DNA from: Micromonospora sp. Llam0
Lineage (GTDB): Bacteria > Actinomycetota > Actinomycetes > Mycobacteriales > Micromonosporaceae
NCBI RefSeq assembly: GCF_003751085.1
Contig: NZ_RJJY01000001.1
Coordinates: 3,472,001 to 3,536,000, forward strand
Reading direction: 5' to 3'
DNA length: 64,000 nt
Numbering within the stretch: position 1 is the stretch's first letter; each line of letters starts with the position of its first letter. Shown in pieces: positions 26,476 to 34,258 of this stretch. The notes below the pieces were generated by a model. It did not search any database and was not told where the DNA came from. It worked only from the letters and a program-made list of their open reading frames with translations. Both the position numbers and the translations under genes were made by a program.

Positions 26476-26519
26476 GTCGTATACAACGTACTCGACTGGT
26501 CGAGTACACCGTACACGAC
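26476..26519. promoter_or_regulatory. 44-bp dyad operator between divergent metal-protein operon and TetR gene
   Basis: A perfect inner palindrome GTACTCGA-ctgg-TCGAGTAC is flanked on both sides by 12-base arms starting GTCGTATAC and ending GTACACGAC that are near reverse complements. The symmetry spans the whole 89-base space between starts at 26460 (-) and 26550 (+), so one dimer pair could repress both promoters. Confidence 0.8.
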
Positions 26520-26549
26520 GCATATGATCTGACCAACGAGAGGAACTCA

Positions 26550-27272
26550 GTGACACAGTCAGAACCCCGGCCGGTGATCTGGGCCCGTCTCTCCGGACAG
26601 GGCCGGGGACCGGCACGCACCCTGGACCACGAGACGATCACCAACGCCGCGATCGCGATCGCCGACGCGGACGGCCTCGACGCGGTGACCATGCGCGCGG
26701 TGGCCGGCAAGGTCGGGCACAGCCCGATGGCGCTCTACCGGCACGTCGGCGGACGGGACGACCTGACCGAGCTCATGTACGACGCGGTTCTCGGCGAGCT
26801 CGAGCTGACCCGCGCGCCCTCCGGTGACTGGCGCGCCGGCCTGACCGGGCTCGCCCGCAGCACCCGTCGCCTGCAGCACCGTCATCCGTGGGCGACCCGC
26901 CTCGGCCACCGGCCGACGCTGGGTCCCAACTACATCCGGATGATGGAGTATGCGATGGCCTGCGTGGACGCTCCCGGCCGGCCGATCGACGAGATGCTCG
27001 ACATGGTGGGCACGGTTCTGCAGTTCACGAACGGATTCGTCCGCGAGGAGCTGGGCGTCGCCGAAGCGCACCGGCGCACCGGGCTGGACCGGGCCGGCTG
27101 GCAGCAGCACATGACGCCGTTCGTCACCGAGTTGCTCGGCACGGGCGATCATCCTTACCTGGCCAAGATAATTCTCGACGCGGACGACTCTCCCGACCAC
27201 GACACCGTCTTCGAACGACGACTCGGCATGGTCCTGGCCGGGCTGGCGACGGCGACGGATCGGGACGCCTGA
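26550..27272 (+). CDS. TetR/AcrR-family regulator with TetR_C_1-like ligand domain
   Basis: A 240-residue regulator. The helix-turn-helix is ITNAAIAIADADGLDAVTMR followed by AVAGKVGHSPMALYRHVGGRDDL. The helical C-terminal domain (WRAGLTGLARSTRRLQHRHPWAT, FTNGFVREELG) is of the TetR_C_1-like class. GTG 26550 has GAGAGGAA upstream. The 44-base dyad directly upstream strongly suggests autoregulation and repression of the divergent four-gene envelope operon. The inducer is unknown; TetR proteins mostly sense organic ligands rather than metal. Confidence 0.92.
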   Translation: MTQSEPRPVIWARLSGQGRGPARTLDHETITNAAIAIADADGLDAVTMRAVAGKVGHSPMALYRHVGGRDDLTELMYDAVLGELELTRAPSGDWRAGLTGLARSTRRLQHRHPWATRLGHRPTLGPNYIRMMEYAMACVDAPGRPIDEMLDMVGTVLQFTNGFVREELGVAEAHRRTGLDRAGWQQHMTPFVTELLGTGDHPYLAKIILDADDSPDHDTVFERRLGMVLAGLATATDRDA

Positions 27273-27333
27273 CCTGCCCGCCGCGTATGCCCCTCCGTCG
27301 GTCAGCAGGCCCCAAGACACTCACTCGGGTGGA

Positions 27334-27390
27334 GACGTACGGGCAGCTCGGGTCGAACCAGAAGTCCACGCACCATCGACCGGCCTCCCA
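27334..27390 (-). pseudogene. 5' fragment of the DsbA-like gene (copy of 21.7 kb)
   Basis: The reverse strand encodes VDFWFDPSCPYV, identical in most positions to the start of the gene at 21744, and the preceding GGAGGCCGGTCGATGG block also matches its leader. Homology stops after the active-site Pro-Tyr. It is an isolated duplicate fragment. Confidence 0.8.
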
Positions 27391-27454
27391 CTCCCCCCAA
27401 TTGACTCGCACGTCACGCGCGAGTGGCGACCCCCGAGCCGGGTGTGGTGACATC

Positions 27455-28048
27455 TCACCAGGTGAAGCCGACCGTGAACGGGGTGTTGACCAGGCTGCCG
27501 GCGCTGTTCACACAGGTCACGCCGACCTCCATGTCGGCGCTGCCGACCGGGTGCCAGAACTGCACGTGACAGTGCGCCTCCTGATAGCCCGACGCGTGGG
27601 CCACGGCGTGGCCGGAGTAGTCGATGATCTGCGGGGAACACCATCTCGTACCGCCCGGTGCCGGTCCGGGTCACGGCGTAGTCGCCGCTCACCGAGCTGC
27701 CGTTGGTCCAGGTGATCGCCGGTGCCGACCCACCCGACGGGTACGTGTCGCCGACCGTCGCCAACGCCGTCGGCGCGATCTGCTGCAACAGGTTGTGCAC
27801 CGTCCAGGTGATCGTGAACCGGGAGTCGACGAAGGCCCCGGAAGCGTCCCGGCACCGCACCCGGGCGATCCCGCCCGCCAGGTACGAGTCCACCTTGCAC
27901 TTCACAGCCGCCGACGTGTAGGCGGTGATCTGGTAGAACGTGGTCTGCGTCTGGGCGGCCGAGGCGGGCAGCTCCACCGCGTACGAACCGGGCGCGTCCC
28001 GCGCCACCCACGGTGAGCCGCCGCCGGAGTCGAAGCGGTACCAGGCGC
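27455..28048 (-). pseudogene. Frameshifted, 5'-truncated copy of the secreted three-repeat protein
   Basis: This segment is highly similar to 17718-18310 and encodes the last two repeat units, from AWYRFDSGGGSPW to FTVGFTW and a stop at 27455. One extra base near 27635 (TTCCCCGCAG against TTCCCACAG in the parent) shifts the frame inside the last unit. The signal peptide and first unit are missing, and unrelated sequence replaces them after 28048. It is not expected to make a functional secreted protein. Confidence 0.88.
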
Positions 28049-28129
28049 GCCCGCTGGCGTGGTCGTCATCGACGAGCAGGCCAGCTGGGGCGGCAGCCTG
28101 ATCCAACCGCGCACGCCCCGCGCCGGCAA

Positions 28130-28158
28130 GGTGCACTCTCGACTGTCAGCCGGTCGGC
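28130..28158. repeat. 29-base exact copy of 18929-18957
   Basis: The sequence beginning GGTGCACTCTCGACTG and ending CCGGTCGG occurs here and in the region upstream of the HNH gene. It shows that the duplication that produced 27455-28048 once extended past the secreted gene and then lost the intervening part. Confidence 0.8.
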
Positions 28159-28309
28159 GTCTCTACGTCAGCTTCATGATGTGGTCAGTTCCCAACGATC
28201 AATTGCCGGAACGAAGTGCGGGTAGGCACGCCTGAGCAGGCGGAACATCCAAAATCTGCGCACTCGCCCATCCTGTGTCCGAAATATCAATTACGAAGTT
28301 CCCTCGACG

Positions 28310-28339
28310 TTGACTCGACAGACCGCCGGCATCTAGAGT
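28310..28339 (+). promoter_or_regulatory. Promoter candidate for the small secreted protein gene
   Basis: TTGACT (28310-28315) and TAGAGT (28334-28339) are separated by 18 bases, close to the housekeeping sigma consensus of actinobacteria, and place a transcript start about 50 bases before the ATG at 28395. Confidence 0.55.
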
Positions 28340-28394
28340 CCAAGGTGGCCTCAGCGTTTCCCGAGGCCGCGCAGTCCCGATCTGAGAGAATGTC

Positions 28395-28748
28395 ATGCGT
28401 ACAACCACGAGTCGGCCCAAGTCACGCCTACGCGTACAACTCGCGCAAGCAGCGGTGTTGGGAGTGCTCGCCGCCGGAGCGATCGGTCTCACCGTCGGTC
28501 CTGCATCAGCAGCAGGCACGTCCAGCAAGGCCGGAAACTGTTACACCCAGTGGTGGAACACCGCGTGGGCACAGAAGTGCGATCCCCCGTCCGGAGCTTC
28601 CTACAGCACGATCTACCAGTCGGTGATGGAATGTAGTTTCCAGGGCCTCAGGTCACTTCCCGTCTACCGCACGCAGGGCAACATGACGACTCACAGTGGC
28701 GCTGACTGCACTTTCAGCGCAGTCAGGGGAACGATCAACGTTCACTGA
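28395..28748 (+). CDS. Small secreted cysteine-containing protein
   Basis: A 117-residue precursor: basic N-region (MRTTTSRPKSRLRVQ), hydrophobic core AAVLGVLAAGAIGLTVG and cleavage near ASAAG (about 40), leaving a mature peptide of about 77 residues. It has four cysteines (CYTQWWN, KCDPP, MECSFQG, ADCTFSA), enough for two disulfides, and many Trp, Tyr and Ser residues. No family is recognised. A perfect hairpin and then a coupled three-gene ABC transporter follow on the same strand, so it may be the cargo or ligand of that transporter, or just a neighbour. The protein at 47396 is of similar size and architecture but not clearly homologous. Confidence 0.75.
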   Translation: MRTTTSRPKSRLRVQLAQAAVLGVLAAGAIGLTVGPASAAGTSSKAGNCYTQWWNTAWAQKCDPPSGASYSTIYQSVMECSFQGLRSLPVYRTQGNMTTHSGADCTFSAVRGTINVH

Positions 28749-28762
28749 CAAACCAGATCAAT

Positions 28763-28794
28763 GGCGGGGAGTGCGTTGATTCGCACTCCCCGCC
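28763..28794 (+). terminator. 13-bp perfect stem, terminator or attenuator before the ABC genes
   Basis: GGCGGGGAGTGCG and CGCACTCCCCGCC pair without mismatch around a six-base loop, 14 bases after the secreted-protein stop and 26 bases before the ABC ATPase GTG. It could end the peptide transcript while letting some polymerase through to the transporter. Confidence 0.85.
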
Positions 28795-28820
28795 TTAGTG
28801 GGGTTAAGGATCTACATATT

Positions 28821-29567
28821 GTGACTACGGTTCTCGATTCACTGGTGCAGGGGTATGACAGGAAGACCGTCATCGACAGCCTTGACCTGACACTACGACC
28901 GGGTATAACAGCCCTACTCGGCCCGAACGGTGCCGGAAAGACGACCTTGCTCCGGACCCTCGCGACCATCATGCCACCGCGCTCGGGAACCATCCGCATC
29001 GACGAAGTCCTGATCGACTCCGAACGAACGGCCCGCACCGTCCGTGATCGAATTGGGTACCTGCCTCAGGACTTTGGTTTCGATCCTCAGATGACCGTCA
29101 CTGATTTTGTGACCTATGCTGCGTGGCTTCGCGGTGTTTCCACAACTGATCTACGCCGACATGTTGATCAAGCGCTAGCACAGGTTGACCTGACCGACCA
29201 GCGGCGGAGCCGGATGCGAAAACTGTCGGGTGGGATGCGACAGCGGGCCGGCATCGCATGGGCAATCGTCGGGCAACCACGCCTTGTTTTGCTCGACGAG
29301 CCCACCGTCGGACTCGACCCACGCCAACGGTTGCACTTCAGAAAGATCATCACCGGACTTAGCAATACCATCGTGCTACTGAGCACTCATCTGATTGATG
29401 ACGTTGCCGCAACGGCCGACCGAGTTGTCGTGCTCTATGCCGGGGCAGCCAGGTTCGATGGCACAGTTGCCGAACTCGAACGTATGGACTGTGCGGATCT
29501 CCCAGGACATACCGCGCTTGAACGCGCATACATACACCTGCTGCCAGAGGGAGAGCAGCGGATATGA
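28821..29567 (+). CDS. ABC transporter ATP-binding protein (CcmA/NatA type)
   Basis: A 248-residue ATPase with Walker A GPNGAGKTT, Q-loop LPQDFGFDP, signature LSGGMRQRAGIAWAI, Walker B LVLLDEPTVGLDP and H-loop LLSTHLIDD. The ABC-2-type exporter subclass is indicated by the length and the YLPQDFGFDPQMTVTDFV segment. I use GTG 28821; an ATG at 28761 lies on the terminator stem and is unlikely. The stop overlaps the permease ATG (ATGA). Codon choice is visibly less GC-biased here than in the flanking backbone, suggesting acquisition. Confidence 0.92.
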   Translation: MTTVLDSLVQGYDRKTVIDSLDLTLRPGITALLGPNGAGKTTLLRTLATIMPPRSGTIRIDEVLIDSERTARTVRDRIGYLPQDFGFDPQMTVTDFVTYAAWLRGVSTTDLRRHVDQALAQVDLTDQRRSRMRKLSGGMRQRAGIAWAIVGQPRLVLLDEPTVGLDPRQRLHFRKIITGLSNTIVLLSTHLIDDVAATADRVVVLYAGAARFDGTVAELERMDCADLPGHTALERAYIHLLPEGEQRI

Positions 29568-30853
29568 GAATCCTGTGGCTCCATATTCGCAACTCACCGA
29601 TCCGGGTGGCTATGCCCATTCTGATTGCACTAGACCTGGCGGTGCTGTTTCTGCGTAGCAACTTCTGGATTGGCTCCTGGCCGGAGACCGGCGCCGCAGC
29701 ACAGGTGCCCGCTTATCTCGTCGGCATACTTGGCGCAGGTGCCGCAGCATGGGCAGCGAGCGCAACGAACAGGCACGGGCTAGACGAACAAATTTCGACC
29801 GCTTCAGTTCGCACCCATAGGTTGGAGGCATACCGACTTGGATCGACCACGATCATCCTGCTAACCCCCTATTTAACCGGGCAGGCAGTTGCATTTGCAA
29901 TAACCGCCCGATCATTTCCACCTGGCGTACAAGTCTGGGCCGGATACTTCCTTCTTGGCGTTTTCGTCACCCTGTTTGCCACAGCGATAGGCTGGCTGAT
30001 CGGCAAGCTCTTCACCCCAGTCTTCGCAGCCATGACCGCCTCTGTTGGTTTCCTGTTCCTTCTCGCCCTGTTGGATCGAGCGGGCGGCTTCATCGTGGTA
30101 AGCGGGCATCCGAATACCATGATCGACCCCCTCGGTATCACATTTCGGATGCTGACCATAGCAGCACTCATTGTTGGGTTGGCCTGGATTCCAACCAAGC
30201 CTTCCCGCACTCGCCTTCCCGTCGCCGCAGCACTACTCACCACAATTCTTATGGTCATCGGCGTGGCAGCAGCAAGACCGTTGGTTGTCGACCGCGAGCC
30301 GATAGGGAGGAACGCCCTCTGCACCAACGGAACGGTCACGATATGCATCTGGCCCGAACACAGGAAGTATTTATCATCGATTACTGATATCAGCGCTAGA
30401 ATCGATCAGTTGCCGGCGGAGTTTGAGCGACCGGAACGTATCATCCAATTCGGGGTGGAGCGCACAGTCCGCATCGACGACGGAGTGATATACGAAATCG
30501 AGGAGGCTTCGCCCCACTTCTACATACTCGAAGGCAGCCCGTGGTCATATGCAAGCGACATCGCAAATGCCATCGTCACGGCCACTTTCCCGGGCCACTC
30601 CGGGGCAGCCTGCATCTGGGACTCATTGACCTCCGCAGACCAGGCCCGCCTCTCCACTCTGAACGCCTGGCTGGAAACCTACCTAGCAGGAAACGGACAG
30701 CCCGATTATCAAACCAACGCCCCTGACCACATGCAGGAGGCATTCGCGGCCGGACGCGCGATCGCTAACGATCTCAGACAGGATCAGCAGTTCGACTGGG
30801 CTCGGCGGGAGGTAGGTGAAATCCATGGAAGATACTGCGACAAGAGTTCGTGA
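29564..30853 (+). CDS. ABC transporter membrane protein with large C-terminal external domain
   Basis: A 429-residue protein. Residues 1-245 contain six or seven hydrophobic segments typical of ABC-2 permeases. Residues 250-429 form a soluble domain, probably outside the cell, with LCTNGTVTICIWPEHRKYLS, SGAACIWDSL and a C-terminal Cys (GRYCDKSS). Four cysteines in this region could form disulfides. I have seen similar C-terminal halves only in uncharacterised actinobacterial ABC permeases. It is coupled to the ATPase upstream and overlaps the next gene. A role in recognising the secreted peptide at 28395 is conceivable but unproven. Confidence 0.8.
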   Translation: MRILWLHIRNSPIRVAMPILIALDLAVLFLRSNFWIGSWPETGAAAQVPAYLVGILGAGAAAWAASATNRHGLDEQISTASVRTHRLEAYRLGSTTIILLTPYLTGQAVAFAITARSFPPGVQVWAGYFLLGVFVTLFATAIGWLIGKLFTPVFAAMTASVGFLFLLALLDRAGGFIVVSGHPNTMIDPLGITFRMLTIAALIVGLAWIPTKPSRTRLPVAAALLTTILMVIGVAAARPLVVDREPIGRNALCTNGTVTICIWPEHRKYLSSITDISARIDQLPAEFERPERIIQFGVERTVRIDDGVIYEIEEASPHFYILEGSPWSYASDIANAIVTATFPGHSGAACIWDSLTSADQARLSTLNAWLETYLAGNGQPDYQTNAPDHMQEAFAAGRAIANDLRQDQQFDWARREVGEIHGRYCDKSS

Positions 30854-31490
30854 AAAATTCACGACCGCAGCACCTGAACGCGCTTTCCTCGCCGCTCGAC
30901 GTCTCAGCCATGTCCTTACAGCTACGACGATACTAGCCGCACTTGCTGCTACTTTCGGCGACTACGAGACAGCGCTACCAACGGCCACGCGGGATGGAAG
31001 CATCACCGTACCGATTTGGCGTTTCTTGGCCATGGCAGCCGCGACACTTCCCGTTCTCGGCCTGCATAGCCACCTCTCCACGCTAGAAGCGGTCGCGACC
31101 AGACGCTTTCGGCGCTGGCAGCGCGGATATCTCTGCGGCACCACGATCACATGCGCAATTGCCTATCTTGGGATCTCAGCACTGACGACAAGCCCAGTCG
31201 TTCTACTGATGATCGCACGGTCCTGGCTCGCCTGGACCGGCCTGGCCCTTCTATCCGGCTTGTGGCTCGGCTGGCGGTTGGCATGGACAGGGCCGGCGCT
31301 GGTAGCCGTAATCCTCTTCTACTGGGGCACCTCCCGGCAGGGCGAGTACTTCTGGTGGGAGTTCACCGCACGCCCAGGAGATGACCTTGCATCGCTCCTA
31401 CTCAGCGCGGCCATACTCGCCATCGGGTTGGGAGCCTACGCGGCGACGCCGTGGCGGCGGCGGCTGAACTCGTGGCGACGGTCCCGGTGA
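30825..31490 (+). CDS. Second membrane subunit of the ABC unit
   Basis: About 221 residues with five or six hydrophobic segments (near 25-42, 60-80, 100-125, 132-150, 158-175, 190-210). It overlaps the permease by about 29 bases, so the two are coupled; ATG 30825 follows an AGGTG-like site, with GTG 30816 as alternative. No catalytic motif is seen. It is probably the partner permease that completes the transporter. Confidence 0.75.
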   Translation: MEDTATRVREKFTTAAPERAFLAARRLSHVLTATTILAALAATFGDYETALPTATRDGSITVPIWRFLAMAAATLPVLGLHSHLSTLEAVATRRFRRWQRGYLCGTTITCAIAYLGISALTTSPVVLLMIARSWLAWTGLALLSGLWLGWRLAWTGPALVAVILFYWGTSRQGEYFWWEFTARPGDDLASLLLSAAILAIGLGAYAATPWRRRLNSWRRSR

Positions 31491-31591
31491 TACCCGAAGG
31501 CGTCACGTTTCGTGTGCTATGTCCGGGTGTCGACGGCCGAACCGGCTGTAGCACCGTAGCTTGTGACGCGTCGGCGATGAGTCGCAACCGG

Positions 31592-31660
31592 TCTCTGTGG
31601 TCCGCCGCGACCTCGACGTCACCGCGCTCGGCTGTCGCACCTACGTCTACCGGGCCTGCT
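31592..31660 (+). pseudogene. C-terminal fragment of the GH114 gene (copy of 21.03-21.10 kb)
   Basis: The translation VVRRDLDVTALGCRTYVYRA matches the last residues of the GH114 protein (VVRRDVDVTAPGSRTYVYRA) and the DNA is close to identical. The stop codon is lost. The nearest intact copy is about 10 kb away. The remainder of the 494-base gap 31491-31984 shows no gene. Confidence 0.8.
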
Positions 31661-31667
31661 ACAACGC

Positions 31668-31698
31668 CCCGGGCTCACCGAACCGTTCGGTGCCCGGG
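31668..31698. terminator. Strong hairpin between the GH114 fragment and the exonuclease gene
   Basis: CCCGGG and CACCGAA pair with TTCGGTG and CCCGGG around a three-base loop with a two-base bulge. It lies between converging transcripts, so it may serve either strand. Confidence 0.5.
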
Positions 31699-31984
31699 TG
31701 GCGGGGGTGCCGTCGTCGCCGCCGAGCTCGGCCGCCGAGCCGCAGTCGCTCACCGCAACCATCGGCCCCGACCAGCAGCAAACTGCCAGTCGAGGCGACT
31801 ATCGCATCAGCATCGACCCAGGTTACCGGTCCCCGTTGGCGGCCTGCGCTTCATGAGGACCGCGTGCCGAAGGACAGCGTATCGATGGACGGCGTGTGGG
31901 TGCTTGCTGCGGTCTACAACCGACGATGCGTGGACCGCCTCGGTTTCTGCCTCACGGCATGGCGCACTACGCCCTGGTGCCGCG

Positions 31985-33568
31985 CTACGCCACGATCTGA
32001 CGGACGAGTTCGGCGAGGCCGGCCGCGACTGCGCCACCGGCGAGGACCACCACCGCGCAGCCGCTGTTGCGCGTCGCCGACGCGGCCCTGGCCTGCCGTT
32101 CGCGGAGCTCCGCCATGTCGACCTGGTGTACGTACGGCTCGTTCCAACTCCGGTCCCGCGCCACGAACGTCTGGTGGTACTGGGTGTCGGTCAGCTCGTA
32201 CTTGCGCCAGGACCCGTGCCACTCGGGTCGGGACTGTCGACCTACTTTGGCCCGTTCGGCCGCGATCCGTTGGGCGACCTGCTCACCGGCCTGGTCAGCA
32301 AAGAGCCCGGTCGCGCGTTTCGCGGCCTCGTCTTCCAACAGCTTGCGAGCATGCTCAGGCGCAAGAACGTCGACACCGGCCGCAGCCGGCTTCGCCAGCC
32401 GAGGATCGTCAGCCAGCGGGTCGTCGCAGACGACCAGGCGTACCGTCTTGGTGAAGCTGACAGCGGCCTTCGCACCGTGCTCCACGGCGTAGTCGATCAC
32501 CTCGGTAACGGCGGGCGAGTCGCCGACCGGCAGGATCCGCCAGCCCTTGAGCGGACCGTTGGCCCTGGCCCGATTGGCGGCTGCCGCTTCCTCCAGGTCG
32601 CTGATCAGGTGCGACGATGCGAGTTCCCGACCAGCCCGCTGCAGTTCCCGGAGCTCCGCCGGGGTGACCACGCCGTCGGCCTCGGCTCGGGCTCGGGCGT
32701 CCGACAGGAACTCCTCGTGCACCTGGCGGGCGGTGGTCTGGGTCAGTCCGGCGTTGGTGGCCGCGACCGCCAGTTGGTTGGCTTCCTCCCCAACGATCCG
32801 ACCATCGGCCAGGGCGTGGCCGAGCAACGCCCGATAGTCGGCCAGTCCGCCCGGCCGGGGCTGCGGCGGGTACGCCATGCGCGGCAGTCGCGCGGTGAGG
32901 GTGGCCAGCCATCCTTCGGTGCCTCTGCGCAGCCCGGCAGCTCTGGGTGCGACGATGCCGGTGCGGGGTAGCGCCGGAATCGGTGCGGGTTGCGGCCCGA
33001 TCCAGGAGAGCCGCTGCGGCGCCTCGTTGATGAACTTCGTCAGGGTCACGGCAAGTGCCCTTGCGTCGCCGAGCGCCGAGTGCACCGCGTCGAGCCACTC
33101 CCCCGTGACCAGATGGTGCACGTTCTCGAGCTTGTAGCCCCAACTGTCAATCTGGGTCCGGGCGGTGACCAACGAACACAGCCCGGGAAGACCACTGAGG
33201 TTGACGCCGAGCCGCCCGAACTCGGCGATCAGGAACTTCTCCTCGTGGTCGAGGTTGTGACTGACCACGACGGCGTCGCGAAGGTAGGCCAGCACGTCGC
33301 CGGCGGCCTGTTGAAAGGTAGGAGCATGTTTGACGTCGGCGTTGGTTATGCCGTGGTACTCGTCGTTGTTGATCCGCATGCCTGGGTTGATCAGGGTCGA
33401 GTACTCGTCGAGGACGACGCCGTCGCCCCGCATCCGCACGATCGCCAGCTCGCACACGCGGGATCCCTTGTTGGGGTGCAGCCCGGTGGTCTCCAGGTCG
33501 ATGACGGCGTACGTCAGGGCACGCGGGTCGGCGCCACTTCGGCGAGTTAGTTCACCACGAGTGAACAT
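31985..33568 (-). CDS. DEDDh exonuclease with TerB-like, BRCT-like and C-terminal membrane segments
   Basis: About 527 residues. Residues 20-175 form a DnaQ-type exonuclease: AVIDLETTGLHP (Asp, Glu), VVSHNLDHEEKF (Asp) and HSALGDARA (His, Asp) give the full DEDDh set. Residues about 240-320 resemble a TerB-like helical domain (DYRALLGHALADGRIVGEE, DGVVTPAELRELQ). Residues about 340-420 look BRCT-like (GWRILPVGDSPAVTEVIDYA, TVRLVVCDDPLADDPRL), and the last 22 residues form a hydrophobic helix. The domain order recalls exonuclease-BRCT DNA repair proteins, but a tail anchor is unusual. ATG 33568 has GGAGG nine bases upstream. Confidence 0.88.
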   Translation of the reverse strand: MFTRGELTRRSGADPRALTYAVIDLETTGLHPNKGSRVCELAIVRMRGDGVVLDEYSTLINPGMRINNDEYHGITNADVKHAPTFQQAAGDVLAYLRDAVVVSHNLDHEEKFLIAEFGRLGVNLSGLPGLCSLVTARTQIDSWGYKLENVHHLVTGEWLDAVHSALGDARALAVTLTKFINEAPQRLSWIGPQPAPIPALPRTGIVAPRAAGLRRGTEGWLATLTARLPRMAYPPQPRPGGLADYRALLGHALADGRIVGEEANQLAVAATNAGLTQTTARQVHEEFLSDARARAEADGVVTPAELRELQRAGRELASSHLISDLEEAAAANRARANGPLKGWRILPVGDSPAVTEVIDYAVEHGAKAAVSFTKTVRLVVCDDPLADDPRLAKPAAAGVDVLAPEHARKLLEDEAAKRATGLFADQAGEQVAQRIAAERAKVGRQSRPEWHGSWRKYELTDTQYHQTFVARDRSWNEPYVHQVDMAELRERQARAASATRNSGCAVVVLAGGAVAAGLAELVRQIVA

Positions 33569-33977
33569 AAATACGACCTCCATCAAAATCATGTCGATAG
33601 CGTCTGCCTCCGCGTGATCAGCAGAGGACGGCGTTTCCGAGCCGACGCACGGCGATTCACAACCTCAGCCGACCGGCGAGCACGGATCAGGTCCAAGGCG
33701 GTCGAAACACTTCTCTGTGGATCACTTCCACTGGCTCAGACCGGCACCTTACGTCACTGGATTCCGCGTCTGGTTCCACCGAAGGGTTCATGTTCACGGT
33801 CTATGGTTCAGCCGCAGTCAGCCGGAGAAGTTCCTTCCAACGCCATGCGGGCTGTCCATCCGGCAAGATCGTTTCCCGAGGATCGTTCGCGAAGCCAACA
33901 GTATGAAGCCGACCGATCAACTACCTCATCCGGTACGGTCGAAGCTACTGCGATTGTCCGATGGGGAGGATGTCGGC
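33569..33977. other. Divergent intergenic region
   Basis: No gene is convincing in these 409 bases. A frame open from 33717 leads into the next gene but has no ribosome site or family content. Divergent promoters for the exonuclease and the three-gene cassette should lie here; no clear operator was recognised. Confidence 0.5.
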
Positions 33978-34238
33978 GTGAGTTCGGTTGAAGAGGTCAA
34001 GGCGGGCGTCGCTCGTTTCGGGCACGAGGTCGGCCAGCAGGTCGGCGCGATCCGGGCCAGCACGGAAGCCCTCGACCGCAGTACGGCGGCGCTGCGCGGC
34101 ATCACCAGCGGGTCCAGCCACTCGCAGGTGTCCGAGACGATCGCCAAGGTCGAGCAGGCGAAGCAGAAGCTGGCAGAGGCGGCGGCGCTTACGCAGAGCG
34201 CGATCGAGTCCAGCCGTGGCTACGCGGCGAGCTTCTGA
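33978..34238 (+). CDS. Small helical protein, first gene of an unknown three-gene cassette
   Basis: An 86-residue, mostly helical protein from GTG 33978, which has GGGGAGG eight bases upstream. It consists of two predicted helices separated by GITSGSS: VGQQVGAIRASTEALDRSTA and SETIAKVEQAKQKLAEAAAL, ending LTQSAIESSRGYAASF. Size and helix-turn-helix-hairpin character recall WXG100-like or phasin-like proteins, but no WXG is present. Its C-terminal AA-LT-x-x-A-x-x-S-x-x-x-Y pattern returns at the C-terminus of the third protein of the cassette (34894). Function unknown. Confidence 0.7.
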   Translation: MSSVEEVKAGVARFGHEVGQQVGAIRASTEALDRSTAALRGITSGSSHSQVSETIAKVEQAKQKLAEAAALTQSAIESSRGYAASF

Positions 34239-34258
34239 CCGGCTGGGAGGATCACCTG

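Noticed and set aside
27455..28048. A second functional copy of the secreted repeat protein.
   Set aside because: The signal peptide and first unit are missing and a one-base insertion near 27635 breaks the frame.
28761..28820. An upstream ATG for the ABC ATPase at 28761.
   Set aside because: It sits at the edge of a perfect 13-bp hairpin and the residues encoded before GTG 28821 do not belong to the ATPase fold.
27273..31700. The repeated fragments as template and variable regions of a diversity-generating retroelement.
   Set aside because: No reverse transcriptase with a YxDD motif was seen in the window and the copies differ by deletions and a frameshift, not by adenine-specific changes.
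33978..34238. The small helical protein as a WXG100/Esx protein of a type VII system.
   Set aside because: There is no WXG turn and no EccB, EccD or mycosin gene nearby; size alone is not enough.
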